Origin: Thraustochytrium sp. TN22
Lineage: Eukaryota; Sar; Bigyra; Thraustochytrida; Thraustochytriidae
Direction of reading: 5' to 3'
Length of the DNA: 64,000 nt
Assembly (NCBI GenBank): GCA_013306675.1
Contig: JABLUY010000113.1
Location: 49,907 to 113,906, forward strand
Part shown: one piece after another, positions 18,742 to 28,516 of the stretch
How positions within the stretch are numbered: the stretch's first letter is position 1
How the letters are laid out: each line of letters opens with the position of its first letter
The notes under the pieces: generated by a model
Seen by the model: the letters and a program-made list of their open reading frames with translations, nothing else
Databases searched by the model: none
What the model was told of the DNA's origin: nothing
Position numbers and translations under genes: made by a program

Positions 18742-21301
18742 CGCCGCACAGCCCCTCAGAGAGAGGGGCTCCTCAGGCTGGCCTCCGGCACGTTCACAAT
18801 GCAGCGCGGCGGGCGGGCGTGTGCGCGGGCTCCAGCTCGAGCTCGGGCTCGAGCTCGCGCTCGAGCGAGGGCTCGAGGTCCTGCCGGCCCGGCCGGCGCT
18901 TGACAGCAGCGAAGTGGAGGAGGGAGGGAGAGATGACGGAGCTGGCAGCGAGCCCTGGTCCCTCGAATCCCTCGAATCCCGCGCCGCGCCGCCACGCCAC
19001 GCCCTCGACGCGACGCCACGCCACGCGACGCGACGCGACGCGACGCGAGCGCGCGGGCGGGTCGGGGCCGTCCGTGGCTGGCGGCGCCCCCTCACAGGCG
19101 CGCAGGCTACCGCGGGCCAGCCAGCCAGCCAGCCGGCCTGAGCCGCGGCGCCGACGGCGGTGCTCCCGCCGTGCGCTGAGTCGCAAAGCCGCGCTGCCTT
19201 CTCGCGGGGCACCCGCCCGTCAGGGGGCGTGCACAACTCGGCACCCGTGGCCGCGCCGACGGTCACGGTGAAGAGAAGAGAGGCCGCTGGCCTGCGACTC
19301 GGAGAGCGAGTCGTGCGCGGGCGTGACGGGCGGGACGACTCGCGCCAGCGAGCGAGTGATGATGAGCGAGCGAGCGAGCGAGCTAGTAAGTTCAAGCTGG
19401 AGCGAGCGAGCGAGCGAGTGAGCGAGCCTGTCTGTGTGTTCGTGCGTGGGTGGTGTCTTGGTCTGCTGCGCTGCAGCCCCGGCGGTACGAGATTGGTGAC
19501 TCGGATGCCGCCAGCGACGATCTCAAGGCAAAGGACAGGCAAAGGACGAGGACCTGGCTGGTTGATTGCTGGCGAAACGCCGCGCGAGCGAACGTCGGCC
19601 GACCAGCAGGCGGCCCGGGCCAGCCTCCGACTCGGAGTCGGGCCGAGTGAGGCACGTCCACGTCCTCTACGTAGCTGTCTGTGCTGTGCAACGGCCCAAC
19701 GTGCACGCGCCTCGCTGTGTGCCGCGTGGCCGTGCGTGCACAAGTCGCGCAGGAAGCTGGCTAGTCACACTAGGCCTACTACTGCCGCTCCTCGGGCCTC
19801 CTTCCGCGGCGCCGTCACGCAAGCCGCCCCTGCTTGCCCTGCGTCGGTGCCAACCTCCCTGGTCTCCAGGTGCAAGCACCGCGCGGCACTTGGCCGCGGT
19901 CTGCCGCGGTCTGCCGCGCTCCCTCGTCTCGCGTTGTGTTTCTGCTGCCCGGCTCAGCTGGGACTGGCCCCGTTGGATGGATGGATGGATGGATGGATGG
20001 CGCAGTCCGCAAAGCACAGACCAGCCCAGGCCTGAGCCAGCCAGATAGATCGCTCGCTCGCCACGCGCGTCCCGCCGGAACGACACGGCAAGGCAAGGGC
20101 GGCGCTCGCCGGTCGCAGCGCCGCCCCGCGCCGTCCGTGGCTGGCGCTGCGCCTCGCGGGCGAAGCCGGTCTGTACGAGAGCTGGCGGGGTCAGCGGCGC
20201 TTGCTTGTGCGGCGGATGCCTGCCATCAACCGCCTGCCGTGCTGCCGCCGAGGCGCCGCCACCCTCGGCTTGTGCACGGGTTGCGCGCGGCGCGGCTGCT
20301 CGCGGCGCGCCACCCTCCGGCCGCCTGGCAGCCGGCGGCCGGCCAGCCGAGCTTGCCCGCCGCCTGCCACGCGACGGCGAGCGGGCGGCCGGCCAGGCGC
20401 CGTGGCCGCGGCGCTCGCCGGCGTTCGCCTGGCCGCTCACCCTGGACCGTGGCCACGCGTGGCTCGCAGCGGAGTTCTCCAGGGAGGGACGCGGGCCAGC
20501 TGCAGCTGAGCTGCTGCCGGTGCCAGAGCAGTGCAACCAGACTGCGGCGCGAGAGGTTCTTCGAGCTGGCTGGCGGACGACCGTGACGGCCGCCACGGGC
20601 CAGGGCTCGGCTGGCGGTCGGTCACGCTGCCGGCGCCGGCATCGCTGTCCACCCGCATCACGGCGCGGAGCAGTGCGCGAGACCTCAAGGCCACCCAGAT
20701 TGAAGACGTAGTTCTTCTGCTTGCTCTAACTTTCTGGCTGGTAGCCAGTGCGCAGGTGCAATCTACGCCCACGAGACGACGCGAGAGCTCTGGCATCAGG
20801 TCACGGTGTCGAGCAGCGCGAGCAACTAACGCTTCGTTCCGGCCACCGTGACGTGGGCGGGCTGCCGGTCGCCCGGCGACCAACCACAAATGAATACACA
20901 CGCGGGCTCGAGATTTCGGGCGCTGCCACGAACGTACCAGTCTTACGAGCTTCGCTAGCCCTCTACTTTACAGCAGCTCGGGCTTGCAGCGTCGCCTCGC
21001 CTCGCCTCGCCTCGCCTTGCCTCTCCCCCGTCCCACGAACAAGCTCTTTCCTCGGATCTCTCTAATCCCGAGGCTGCGAGTTCGGCAGCTGACGATGGCC
21101 GAAAGGCATGCTGCTTGAACTCTTGCGCTCGTAGCGTCGCTGGTAGTAGCGGGCGACGTCCTCCGCCAGGCCCACCTCGGCGGCGCCCAGAAGCGCCAAC
21201 GGTCAGCCCCTCTTCAGGGCAAGTCAACTTGAACAACTTGCGAAGCCCGCCCGCCGCCGCGCGCAGGCAGACAAAAGACGCGCGAGACGGGCTCGGGCGG
21301 C

Positions 21302-21349
<48 letters not shown>

Positions 21350-21452
21350 GCACAGGCGGAAGCGGCGCGGCGGCGGGCACCCCCGCGCTCGGCGCAGCAG
21401 GCCAGGCCAGGTCAGGTCGGCGCCGCGGCAGAGGCGAGCGAGCGGCAGCAGC
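18742..21452. other. Long divergent 5' intergenic region with microsatellites
   Basis: 2.7 kb between the starts of the kinase and MYCBP genes. Contains a CTCGAG/GCTCGAG palindrome cluster (about 18830-18875), CGACG/CCACG runs (about 18990-19045), GAGC tracts (about 19340-19425), a GGAT microsatellite (about 19974-20001), a CCTCG tract (about 20995-21020), a GGC run (about 21299-21350), and a GCCGGTGCCAGA motif (about 20517-20528). Open frames occur on both strands but their products are Arg/Ala/Ser-rich and lack domains. I see no supported gene. Confidence 0.4.
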
Positions 21453-21734
21453 ATGTCGGCGCCCAAGGCGTCCGACAGCAAGAAGGAGGAGTTCCGCAAG
21501 TACCTGGAGAAGAGCGGCGTGATCGACGCGCTTACCAAGGTACTGGTGGGTCTTTACGAGGAGTCGGATCGGCCGGCGAACGCGGTGGACTATGTGAAGC
21601 GCTACATGGGCGCGTCGGCCGGCCAGGACTCGGAGACGCTCAAGCGCGAGAATGAGGAGCTCAAGCAGCAGGTGGAGGACCTGACCCTGCAGCTCAAGGA
21701 GCTCAAGGACTCCAAGCAGGGCTCCAGTGATTAA
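21453..21734 (+). CDS. MYCBP: MYCBP (AMY-1) homologue
   Basis: Predicted 93 residues, near the usual length of about 100. The core reads DSKKEEFRKYLEKSGVIDAL followed by TKVLVGLYEESDRP and VDYVKRYMGA, which is the conserved MYCBP helical region. Residues about 62-88 form a heptad-patterned coiled coil (LKRENEELKQQVEDL). In animals MYCBP binds MYC and A-kinase anchoring proteins and associates with mitochondria and cilia or flagella; in protists a cilium-linked or AKAP-like scaffold role is more likely than MYC binding (inference). The start follows a (GGC)n-rich leader and has a GCAGCATGTCG context. Confidence 0.88.
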   Translation: MSAPKASDSKKEEFRKYLEKSGVIDALTKVLVGLYEESDRPANAVDYVKRYMGASAGQDSETLKRENEELKQQVEDLTLQLKELKDSKQGSSD

Positions 21735-22037
21735 ATGTAAGGAAACCGAGCGCCCGGGCTCCGCGCAATCCCGTCTTCCCATTCTTGCTTGCTCGCTTGC
21801 TCTCGTTCTTCTTTCTTTCTTTCTTTCTCCCCTCCTTCCTTCCTTTCATTCCTCTCTCCTTTGTTTTTCCGTGCCTACCTGCATGGCTCCTGTGAAAATG
21901 CGCTCTCACTCAAGCCCGGCGCGCTGAGTTCCAGGGTTCCTCTCTCCGCGACGAAGTGAGCGTGCGCAAGTCTCACAACTTCCTCCCCCCAACCTTTGCG
22001 AGCTTGGTATCCGCGCGAACGTACGTACCCGTACGTG

Positions 22038-22590
22038 CAAAAAACTCAAATTTGGCTGGTGCATTTACAGGTTCGTGAAGGGTCTTGCTGGTCAGCACAC
22101 AATGCAGTCGAGGAGCTCGCCACAGCCGCAGTCGCAGCCATCGCAGCCATCGCCATCGCAGCAATCGCCGTCGCCGCCGTCGACCGCGGTGCAAAACCTC
22201 AAGTTTGGCTGGTCCATCTAAGATTTACAGGTTCGTGAAGGGTCTTGCTGATCAGCACACGGTGCCATCGAGGAGCTTGCCACAGTCGCAGCCATCGCAG
22301 CCATCGCCATCGCAGCCATCGCCATGGCAGCAATCGCCGTCGCCGCCGTCGACGGCGGTGCAAAAAACTCAAATTTGGCTGGTGCATCTAAGATTTACAG
22401 GTTCGTGAAGGGTCTTGCTGATCAGCACACGGTGCCGTCGAGGAGCTTGCCACAGTCGCAGCCATCGCAGCCATCGCCATCGCAGCCATCGCCATGGCAG
22501 CAATCACCGTCGCCGCCGTCAACGGCGGTGCAAAAAACTCAAATTTGGCTGGTGCATCTAAGATTTACAGGTTCGTGAATGGCCTTGCTG
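22038..22590 (-). repeat. Tandem copies of the 3' end of the VIT/VWA gene
   Basis: Three near-unit repeats (22071-22230, 160 bp; 22231-22400, 170 bp; 22401-22570, 170 bp) lie directly downstream of the VWA gene stop codon, with a partial unit at 22038-22070. On the minus strand each unit repeats the Cys/Gly/Asp-rich C-terminal codons of that gene, including an in-frame stop, and then a common 3' flank (CACGAACCTGTAAA followed by GCACCAGCCAAATTTGAG). Units 2 and 3 are nearly identical; unit 1 has more differences. The coding part of units 2 and 3 reads DGDCCHGDGCDGDGCDGCDC and then GKLLDGTVC-stop, against GELLDCIVC-stop in the gene itself. Confidence 0.9.
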
Positions 22591-22591
22591 A

Positions 22592-25500
22592 TTAGCACAC
22601 GATGCAGTCGAGGAGCTCGCCACAGTCGCAGTCGCAGCCATCGCAGCCATCGCCATCGCAGCAATCGCCGTCGCCGCCGTCGCCGCCGTCGACGCCGCCG
22701 TCGCCGCCGCCACCAGCGACGTCGCCAGCATCCGCGCCACCTGTGGCGTCTGCGGCGGCTGCGGCGGCCGCCGCGGAGTCGGATCCGGTGGCGAGCGCAG
22801 AGTAGAGCACAGAGCCAAAGGCGATGGCGGCGACTAGCGAGCCACCGAGCACGAGGTATTGGCTGTGCTTGGACAGGTCGAAGCGGTGGCGGCGCAGACG
22901 GTCCTTGACGAGCTTGCCCGAGGCAAAGCTGCGTGTGCTGCCAGCCGCAAAGCTGCGGCTGCTGCCGTAGGTCTTACGGTCGTCGTCGTCGTCGAAGTAG
23001 TCGTCGTCGAAGTAGTCGTCGTCATCGCCCTGCGCGCTGGTGCCGTCGCCGTTCTGGCGGTTCTGGCCACTCTGGCCGTTCGGGCCTCTTGTGGTCTCCA
23101 CGGCCACCATGGCGGTGAACGGGCACGAGATGCCCTCGGAGACGGCCATGCGGACGCACTCGTCCTTGAGGCGCTTCCCCTCCGGGGATGCGAGGTCGGC
23201 GAGCCAGGCGTCGGCCACGATCATGTCGACGAACTGGCGCGCAAAGAGCTTGGTGAGCGGCATGGGCTGCGCGTCGGCCACCGGGAGCGTGCGGTGCCAG
23301 CTCTCGCCCGAGGCCAAAACGCCCGTGACGACCATTTGGAGGCCGCGCGGGAGCGTGCCACGGTAGCGCAGCGAGAGCACGACCGGTGCGTGGCAATAGA
23401 GGTCCGGGATGCGCTGCGGGCACCAGGTCATGCCGGCTCGCAGCGCGTCGAGCTGCGCGGCGAGCGCAGCGAGGGACTCCTCAGACTGACCCGGCACGGG
23501 CTCCAGGTCGATGGCAATGTCACGCAGCACGGCGAGGCGCGCGTGGTCAAAGAGCGCCGTCATTTGCGAGCGCACGCGGTGGCGGATGATGCAAACGTCC
23601 GCGTAGCCGCGGCCGACTGTGGCGAGCTTGCGCAGGAAGTAGGCGTTGCAGTCGACACCGATGCCAAAGGCGAAGAGGCGCACGTGCGGCGCGATGGCGC
23701 CGGCGAAGCGGCAAATGTCGCGCTCATTCTCCACTGCGCCGTCCGTGACGAGGAAGACGGTGCGCAGTCGTAGCGGGTCCTTGACGGGGACGCGGCGGTC
23801 CCCGGGCTGCGCGGCGTTGAGGTTCTCGCTGAGCATGCCCCAAAAGGCCTGCTTGAGCGGCGTGAGGATGTCGGTGAGGCCACCGGGCGCCATGTTGCGC
23901 ACCCAGTCGACAGCCTTGCGCACGTACTCGGGCTTGGCCTCCACGCAAACGGGGCGCGCGCCGGCCGGCAGGTCGCCGCCGATGAATAATTGCTGGGCCG
24001 GCGCGGCGGCGCCGCCGGTGACGCCGGGTGCTGGCGGGGCGGGCGTCGCGTCGCCGCCGATCACAGAGGCATCGAGGTCGAGCGCGGCCATGAGCGCTGC
24101 GATGTGGTCGTCGGGCACGTCTGGGTAGCAGCCGCCGAACCACATTTGCTGGTCATCGAAGCAGCAGATGGAGAAGCGGTCGACCGGGCGCAGCTGCTCG
24201 AGCGCCGTGACGAGCGCCTCCTGCGCGTACGCGAAGACGCCGGAGAAGCCCATGCTGCCGGAGCGGTCGAGAATGAAAACCACGTCGCGCGGGTGCAGGC
24301 CGGCGCTGGCCTCGGGCCGGGGCGGCGCCACGAGCGCGGTGAGCACGCCGCCGGGCACCTCGATGGGCTGCGCGGGCTTGCCGCCGCTGAGTGTGGACAG
24401 CAGGCCCTGCTTGCCGCGCGCGGGAAACTCCAAGATGGGCGTCGTGTCGATGCCGAGGTGCGTGGCGATGGCGTCGGACCAGGCCTCGTAGCTGATCTCA
24501 ATACCGCCGCCGCTGGCCCGAATGGCGTCCTCGTCCAGCGTGAAGTGCAGCGAGGTCTCGGTGGAATCAAATGGGTTCACGTGCGCCGGCGAGACCGCCT
24601 CCTCGCCCTTGAGCGAGCCGAGCCCGCGCGAAGAGAGCCCCCGCGTGCGACAAAGCGCCGCGGCGGAGACGGCGGGCGCCGGCGTCCTTGGAGACGGCGT
24701 GCCGGCAGCGGGGTTCGAGGCTTGGGCGGCATCAGCTGCGGCTGCATCGGTGGCATCGGCGGCGTCGGCGACGTTGGCGGCGTCCTGGTCGGAGCCGGCT
24801 GGCGACGCCAGCAGGTAGCGAGGAACGTCCATGCGCACATCGACCTGCACCACGTCTGGGATGCTGCGATTGTCGAGCATGAGGCTCTCGGCGGGCAGCG
24901 CCAGGGGCAGCGCCAACCGGTACATGCCCTGTTCGAACCGTAGGCCGTCCATGAAGTCCACTTGCACGCGCACCACATCGCCGCGCTCCGCACCGTGAAA
25001 GGGCAGGCTGAACATCTCCGGGTGATAGGTGCCTGGGTCGAAGCCGGACTTGTCGCGGTACAGCTGCATGGCGTACGCCATGCCGCGGCCCTCGTTCTGC
25101 TGGTTGATGCCGGCGCCCACCGCGGCCTCGTCCACAACGTGCATTTCGAATTCCCTGCCGCTCGGGAGCCGCGCTGAAGCCGCCGTGACCGTCGTGGTGT
25201 GTGTCGTGGGCAGCTCGAAGACGAAGCCCTGCGCGCCGCCGCCGCTCGGCTCCTCCGCGTAAACCCACTCGCCCTTCATGCTCACAAAGGCCATGGACAG
25301 GTGGATGTTCACCTCCACCTTCAGCTTTTGCAGCTTGAGCACGCGCGCGTCCTCGGGGCCCAGCGCCACGGCGCGCGCGTACCGGCCCACGAAGTCGTCC
25401 GCAGACTGCGGCACCGCGGTCGCCATCGCCAGCTCCTCGTCCTCCTGCGGTTGCTGCTGCCCATCGTCTTCTGGCCCGGCCTGCGCGGCGTGGGCCGCGC

Positions 25501-25615
25501 CCTTGCCGGCTTTGCTCAGCGCCAGCAGCTGCTGCCCGATGAGTCCCGGCGCGCGCCGCGCCCAGAGTCCCCGCGCCGTCGCCGGCCGCTGCTTCGGGTC
25601 CACCGCGTCGCCCAT
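22592..25615 (-). CDS. VIT and VWA domain protein with C-terminal membrane segment and Cys-rich tail
   Basis: Predicted 1007 residues. A VIT domain (about 80-250) includes LKVEVNIHLSMAFVSMKGEW, FVFELP and ARLPSGREFEMHV. The VWA domain (about 440-660) has the MIDAS signature DRSGSM (D450, S452, S454), the later Thr in GGLTDILTPL and Asp in LVTDGAVENE, so metal-dependent ligand binding is expected. This architecture is that of inter-alpha-trypsin-inhibitor heavy chains and PARP4-like or protist VIT-VWA proteins. No signal peptide is seen at the N-terminus. An Asp/Tyr-rich stretch (DDDDYFDDDYFDDDDD) near 865-885 precedes a hydrophobic segment at about 918-940. The last 50 residues are Gly/Asp-rich and end in a Cys-rich tail. 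The extreme 3' end is duplicated downstream (see repeat). Confidence 0.85.
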   Translation of the reverse strand: MGDAVDPKQRPATARGLWARRAPGLIGQQLLALSKAGKGAAHAAQAGPEDDGQQQPQEDEELAMATAVPQSADDFVGRYARAVALGPEDARVLKLQKLKVEVNIHLSMAFVSMKGEWVYAEEPSGGGAQGFVFELPTTHTTTVTAASARLPSGREFEMHVVDEAAVGAGINQQNEGRGMAYAMQLYRDKSGFDPGTYHPEMFSLPFHGAERGDVVRVQVDFMDGLRFEQGMYRLALPLALPAESLMLDNRSIPDVVQVDVRMDVPRYLLASPAGSDQDAANVADAADATDAAAADAAQASNPAAGTPSPRTPAPAVSAAALCRTRGLSSRGLGSLKGEEAVSPAHVNPFDSTETSLHFTLDEDAIRASGGGIEISYEAWSDAIATHLGIDTTPILEFPARGKQGLLSTLSGGKPAQPIEVPGGVLTALVAPPRPEASAGLHPRDVVFILDRSGSMGFSGVFAYAQEALVTALEQLRPVDRFSICCFDDQQMWFGGCYPDVPDDHIAALMAALDLDASVIGGDATPAPPAPGVTGGAAAPAQQLFIGGDLPAGARPVCVEAKPEYVRKAVDWVRNMAPGGLTDILTPLKQAFWGMLSENLNAAQPGDRRVPVKDPLRLRTVFLVTDGAVENERDICRFAGAIAPHVRLFAFGIGVDCNAYFLRKLATVGRGYADVCIIRHRVRSQMTALFDHARLAVLRDIAIDLEPVPGQSEESLAALAAQLDALRAGMTWCPQRIPDLYCHAPVVLSLRYRGTLPRGLQMVVTGVLASGESWHRTLPVADAQPMPLTKLFARQFVDMIVADAWLADLASPEGKRLKDECVRMAVSEGISCPFTAMVAVETTRGPNGQSGQNRQNGDGTSAQGDDDDYFDDDYFDDDDDRKTYGSSRSFAAGSTRSFASGKLVKDRLRRHRFDLSKHSQYLVLGGSLVAAIAFGSVLYSALATGSDSAAAAAAAADATGGADAGDVAGGGGDGGVDGGDGGDGDCCDGDGCDGCDCDCGELLDCIVC

Positions 25616-28516
25616 GGCCGCGAGTGAAGAGCCGAGCTACACAGACCACCTCGCCAAGTTCGCGCTTTGCCTGGCTGCTGTTGGTTGTCTCTCTGCCTGT
25701 CTGGCCGCCTGCCTGCCTACCTGCCTGCCTTCCGCGGCGCTGCGAGCGCCGCGCCGCCGCCTGCGTGTCTGCCTGCGCGTCTGCGTGCCTGCGTACCCGG
25801 CCAGCCGCCTGCGCTGGCAGCGGCGCCCGCCGCCGCGCCGCGAGCGAGCTGCGAGTAGTCGGGCCGCGGGCGGTCGGTCAGCGAGTTGGTTAGCTAGCCA
25901 GCGCTCAGCTCGGCCGCCGCCGCCGCCGTTCAAGCTGCGCGGGAGCCGAGGCACGCAGGCAGGCCGCCGCGGCCCCTGCCGCCGGCCGGCCGCCAGGCGG
26001 GGAGGGGAGGCCGCCGCCCGCGCCAGGCTCCGCGCTGCCGGAGCTCGCGCGCGCCGCGGGCGAGCTCAGGCTCAGGCTGCGCGAGGTGGGGCGGGGCGAT
26101 TTGATTTTGGAAATGCGCACGCCCGCTGGGCCCACCGCAAGCACGAGGACGATCTCGCGGCCCGCCACCGGGTCTTGTTCGGCGCGTGGCGCCTAGATGG
26201 CATGTGCTGAGGAAACCAAACTAGCCTTGGGACACGTGCGTTGATGAAGGGTGTGCGAGGTACGCGCGGCGCACGGCGCGCACGGGGACCCCCTGGGCGT
26301 GCACGGGGACCTCCGAGTCCTCGGTGCGCCGTGCGCCGTGCCGTGGCCATGGCCGCGCCAAGCGGCCATGCTTGGCGCGGCCATCACCACGGTGGCGCGC
26401 GGTGCGGCGCGGTGGCGCGCGGTGCGGCACGGTGGCGCACGGTTCGGCGGTGCTCGTCGTAGTTGCAGTGGCATACTTAGCTCTGAGTTAGAGACCTGCC
26501 GCGCGAGACAGACTAGCTAGCTAGGAGATCTGGCTACTACAGCTTAGCCTCTTTATCTAAGAAGAGCTTGAGCTTTCGAAGACCTGCGAGTCCAGGCTAC
26601 TGGCTACACGGTCTCGCATTGTGCACAGGTCCTGCTCGCTCTTGCGCTAACAGGCAGTGCCGGCGCAGTCCGCGGCCAGGGGCGGCAACTGTGTAGGTAT
26701 GCTTTGAAGACGGAGCGGAGCCTGGATTTTGAATACCAGTGAGTCGCCAGAACGTTGTTCTGTGGAGCCTCCGGATGCTCGGAGGCTGGGCCGCGCTGGG
26801 CCAGCACTGCAGCAGTGCAGCCAGCAGGTTAGGCAGACACTACCAGACCGGCGCACACATAGGCAGGCTGAACCGAGTCAACCGACGCTGCAGGCCGCCG
26901 CAGTGCCGCAGGCGCCGGCCGACAGGAGCCTGCCGCGGCTAGTAGCAAGGAGATGGTGCAAGCGGTTGCGAGCTGCGCTGTCGAAACTCCGTGCCCAGCT
27001 CCGGCGTCGCGCAGCGTCACCTCTGCTAGTTTCCTGTTCAAGTTCGGGTGGCGCTTCACGGACAGCCTGAGATCAGCAGTCATCGCCAGCGCCCAACCAA
27101 CCAGCCGGACTCGGAGGCACCGTCGCCGCTGCTCACCCCCGGCCGCTCAGGCTGGCCGCGGTCCTGGCTACTACTACTAGTAGCTAGCTAGGCCGCGCCG
27201 CGGCGACTCGAGACTTTCGCCCCGCGGCTTGATGGAAGTGTGCAGCGCGTGCCGCGCGTGCGGGGTGCGGCGCCGCGCCAGCTCTTTTGCGCATGCGCTC
27301 GCGCCACGCCACGCCTCCGCTCAGTCAGGCTCGCGACGCAAGGCGCTCGCCTCGCCTCGCCCTGCCCTCCGCCCTCGCTGCCTTCCTCTCGCCCCTGCCC
27401 GCGAGGCGAGGCACTCAGCATACGCCGTGAGCCCCGGGCGCGGCGCGCACTGTTTACGGCGGGCTTACGGCGGTCGCGGCGGCGCGTGCGGCCACGGTCT
27501 GTCCTGCCAGTGGTGTGCAGGGAGGATGATTGGCTCATGCAGTTGCGCCTCGAGGCTGGGATGGCCTCCTTTTGGGCTCTGGCGGGTCGGCGCTGGCTCA
27601 GGCTGCGCGCGACGCGCGAGCGGCAGCGTTCACGAGTGAGGAGCTGGCAGGAGCTGCCAAGATCTAACGTTACCTTGGCCGGGCGCAGATGGCACGCACT
27701 GCAGTGCAGGCTGGCAGGAGGTAGGCAGGCAGTGGCAGGCTTATAGTTAGCAGGTGCGCACCTCTTTCCCCAGCGGGCCATCATGGCCAGGCCAGCCACG
27801 AGTTGCCACCAGAGCAGCGCGGCGCTGACAGCAGCAGCCAGGTGAGTCATTGCATATTGATCACGATGTCCCTCGACGCCGCCTCGACGCCTCGCCGACG
27901 CCTCAACTTCCCCTCCCAAGAAAGGCTCCCGGCGACGGTACTGGCGAGCACTAGTAGTAGGGTAGCGGCCAGCTAGCCCGAGCTGGCGGCGCGCTGCTCT
28001 GATTCCAACAGCCGCTGCAAACGTTAGTCGCACCGTCGGGGGCCGTCGCCGTAGCCGCGGCGCCGCCAGCCAGCGCCGCGCCAGCCAGCGCGGCTCCGTG
28101 TCGCCGCTGCTCGCCGCTTCGCGCTCGCCTGCGCTCGCCAGAGCGCAGACCAGACCCGACCAGCCTGAGCCTGGGCCTGAGCCAGGGGCCGGCACGGCGA
28201 GCGCGCAGACAGGCGCGGCCACTGGCAGGCAGGCACGCGGGCCCGGCGCCGGCGGCGTGTCCGAGACTCACTCGCGTGCACGCGCCCCCGGACAAGCAAG
28301 AGCGAGAGGTGTCGCGGCCGCCCAAGCCACCGACCGGGCCGGGCGGTGCCGCTGCACGTGCTCGCAGGCTAGCTAGCTAGAGCTAGGCAGGCAGGCAGGC
28401 AGGCAAAGCCAAGTGCTCACGCGCGGAGAGACACGGCGCGGCGCGGCGCGGCGCGGCGCGGCGCGGCACGGCGAGGCGAAGGAGGGCGCAGAACGGGGCG
28501 GGGCGCGCGGGGGAGA
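25616..28516. other. Long 5' intergenic region, repeat-rich, no supported gene
   Basis: 2.9 kb between divergent genes. Contains an 18-bp-type GGTGGCGCGCGGTGCGGC tandem (about 26390-26450), the hairpin listed separately, CTAG runs (about 26511-26523, 27170-27192, 28366-28382), CACTGCAGCAGTGCAG (about 26805-26820), CACTGCAGTGCAGG (about 27698-27711), a CAGG tract (about 28386-28405) and a GGCGC tract (about 28435-28471) just before the next gene. The longest frame here (27188-28222, minus) is Arg/Ala/Ser-rich without domains. Could contain a decayed transposon; I cannot show one. Confidence 0.4.
26349..26384. repeat. Perfect 15-bp inverted repeat (hairpin)
   Basis: Arms ATGGCCGCGCCAAGC (26349-26363) and its exact reverse complement (26370-26384) are separated by GGCCAT. 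Outside a 2-bp mismatch the pairing resumes with CCGTGG/CCACGG, so the imperfect stem is longer. It lies in non-coding DNA. Confidence 0.9.

Noticed and set aside
18742-19743. Upstream extension of the kinase reading frame by about 330 codons
   Set aside because: The extension is encoded by CGAGC and CGACG tandem repeats and by promoter-like DNA; ATG 18741 gives a sensible N-terminus.
22071-22570. CRISPR-like array (regular 160-170 bp spaced repeats)
   Set aside because: Units are long direct copies of a neighbouring gene's 3' end, not short repeats with unique spacers, and the genome is eukaryotic.
27188-28222. 344-codon minus-strand frame in the long intergenic region
   Set aside because: Arg/Ser/Ala-rich composition, no domain, repeats in the DNA; typical of random open frames at high GC.
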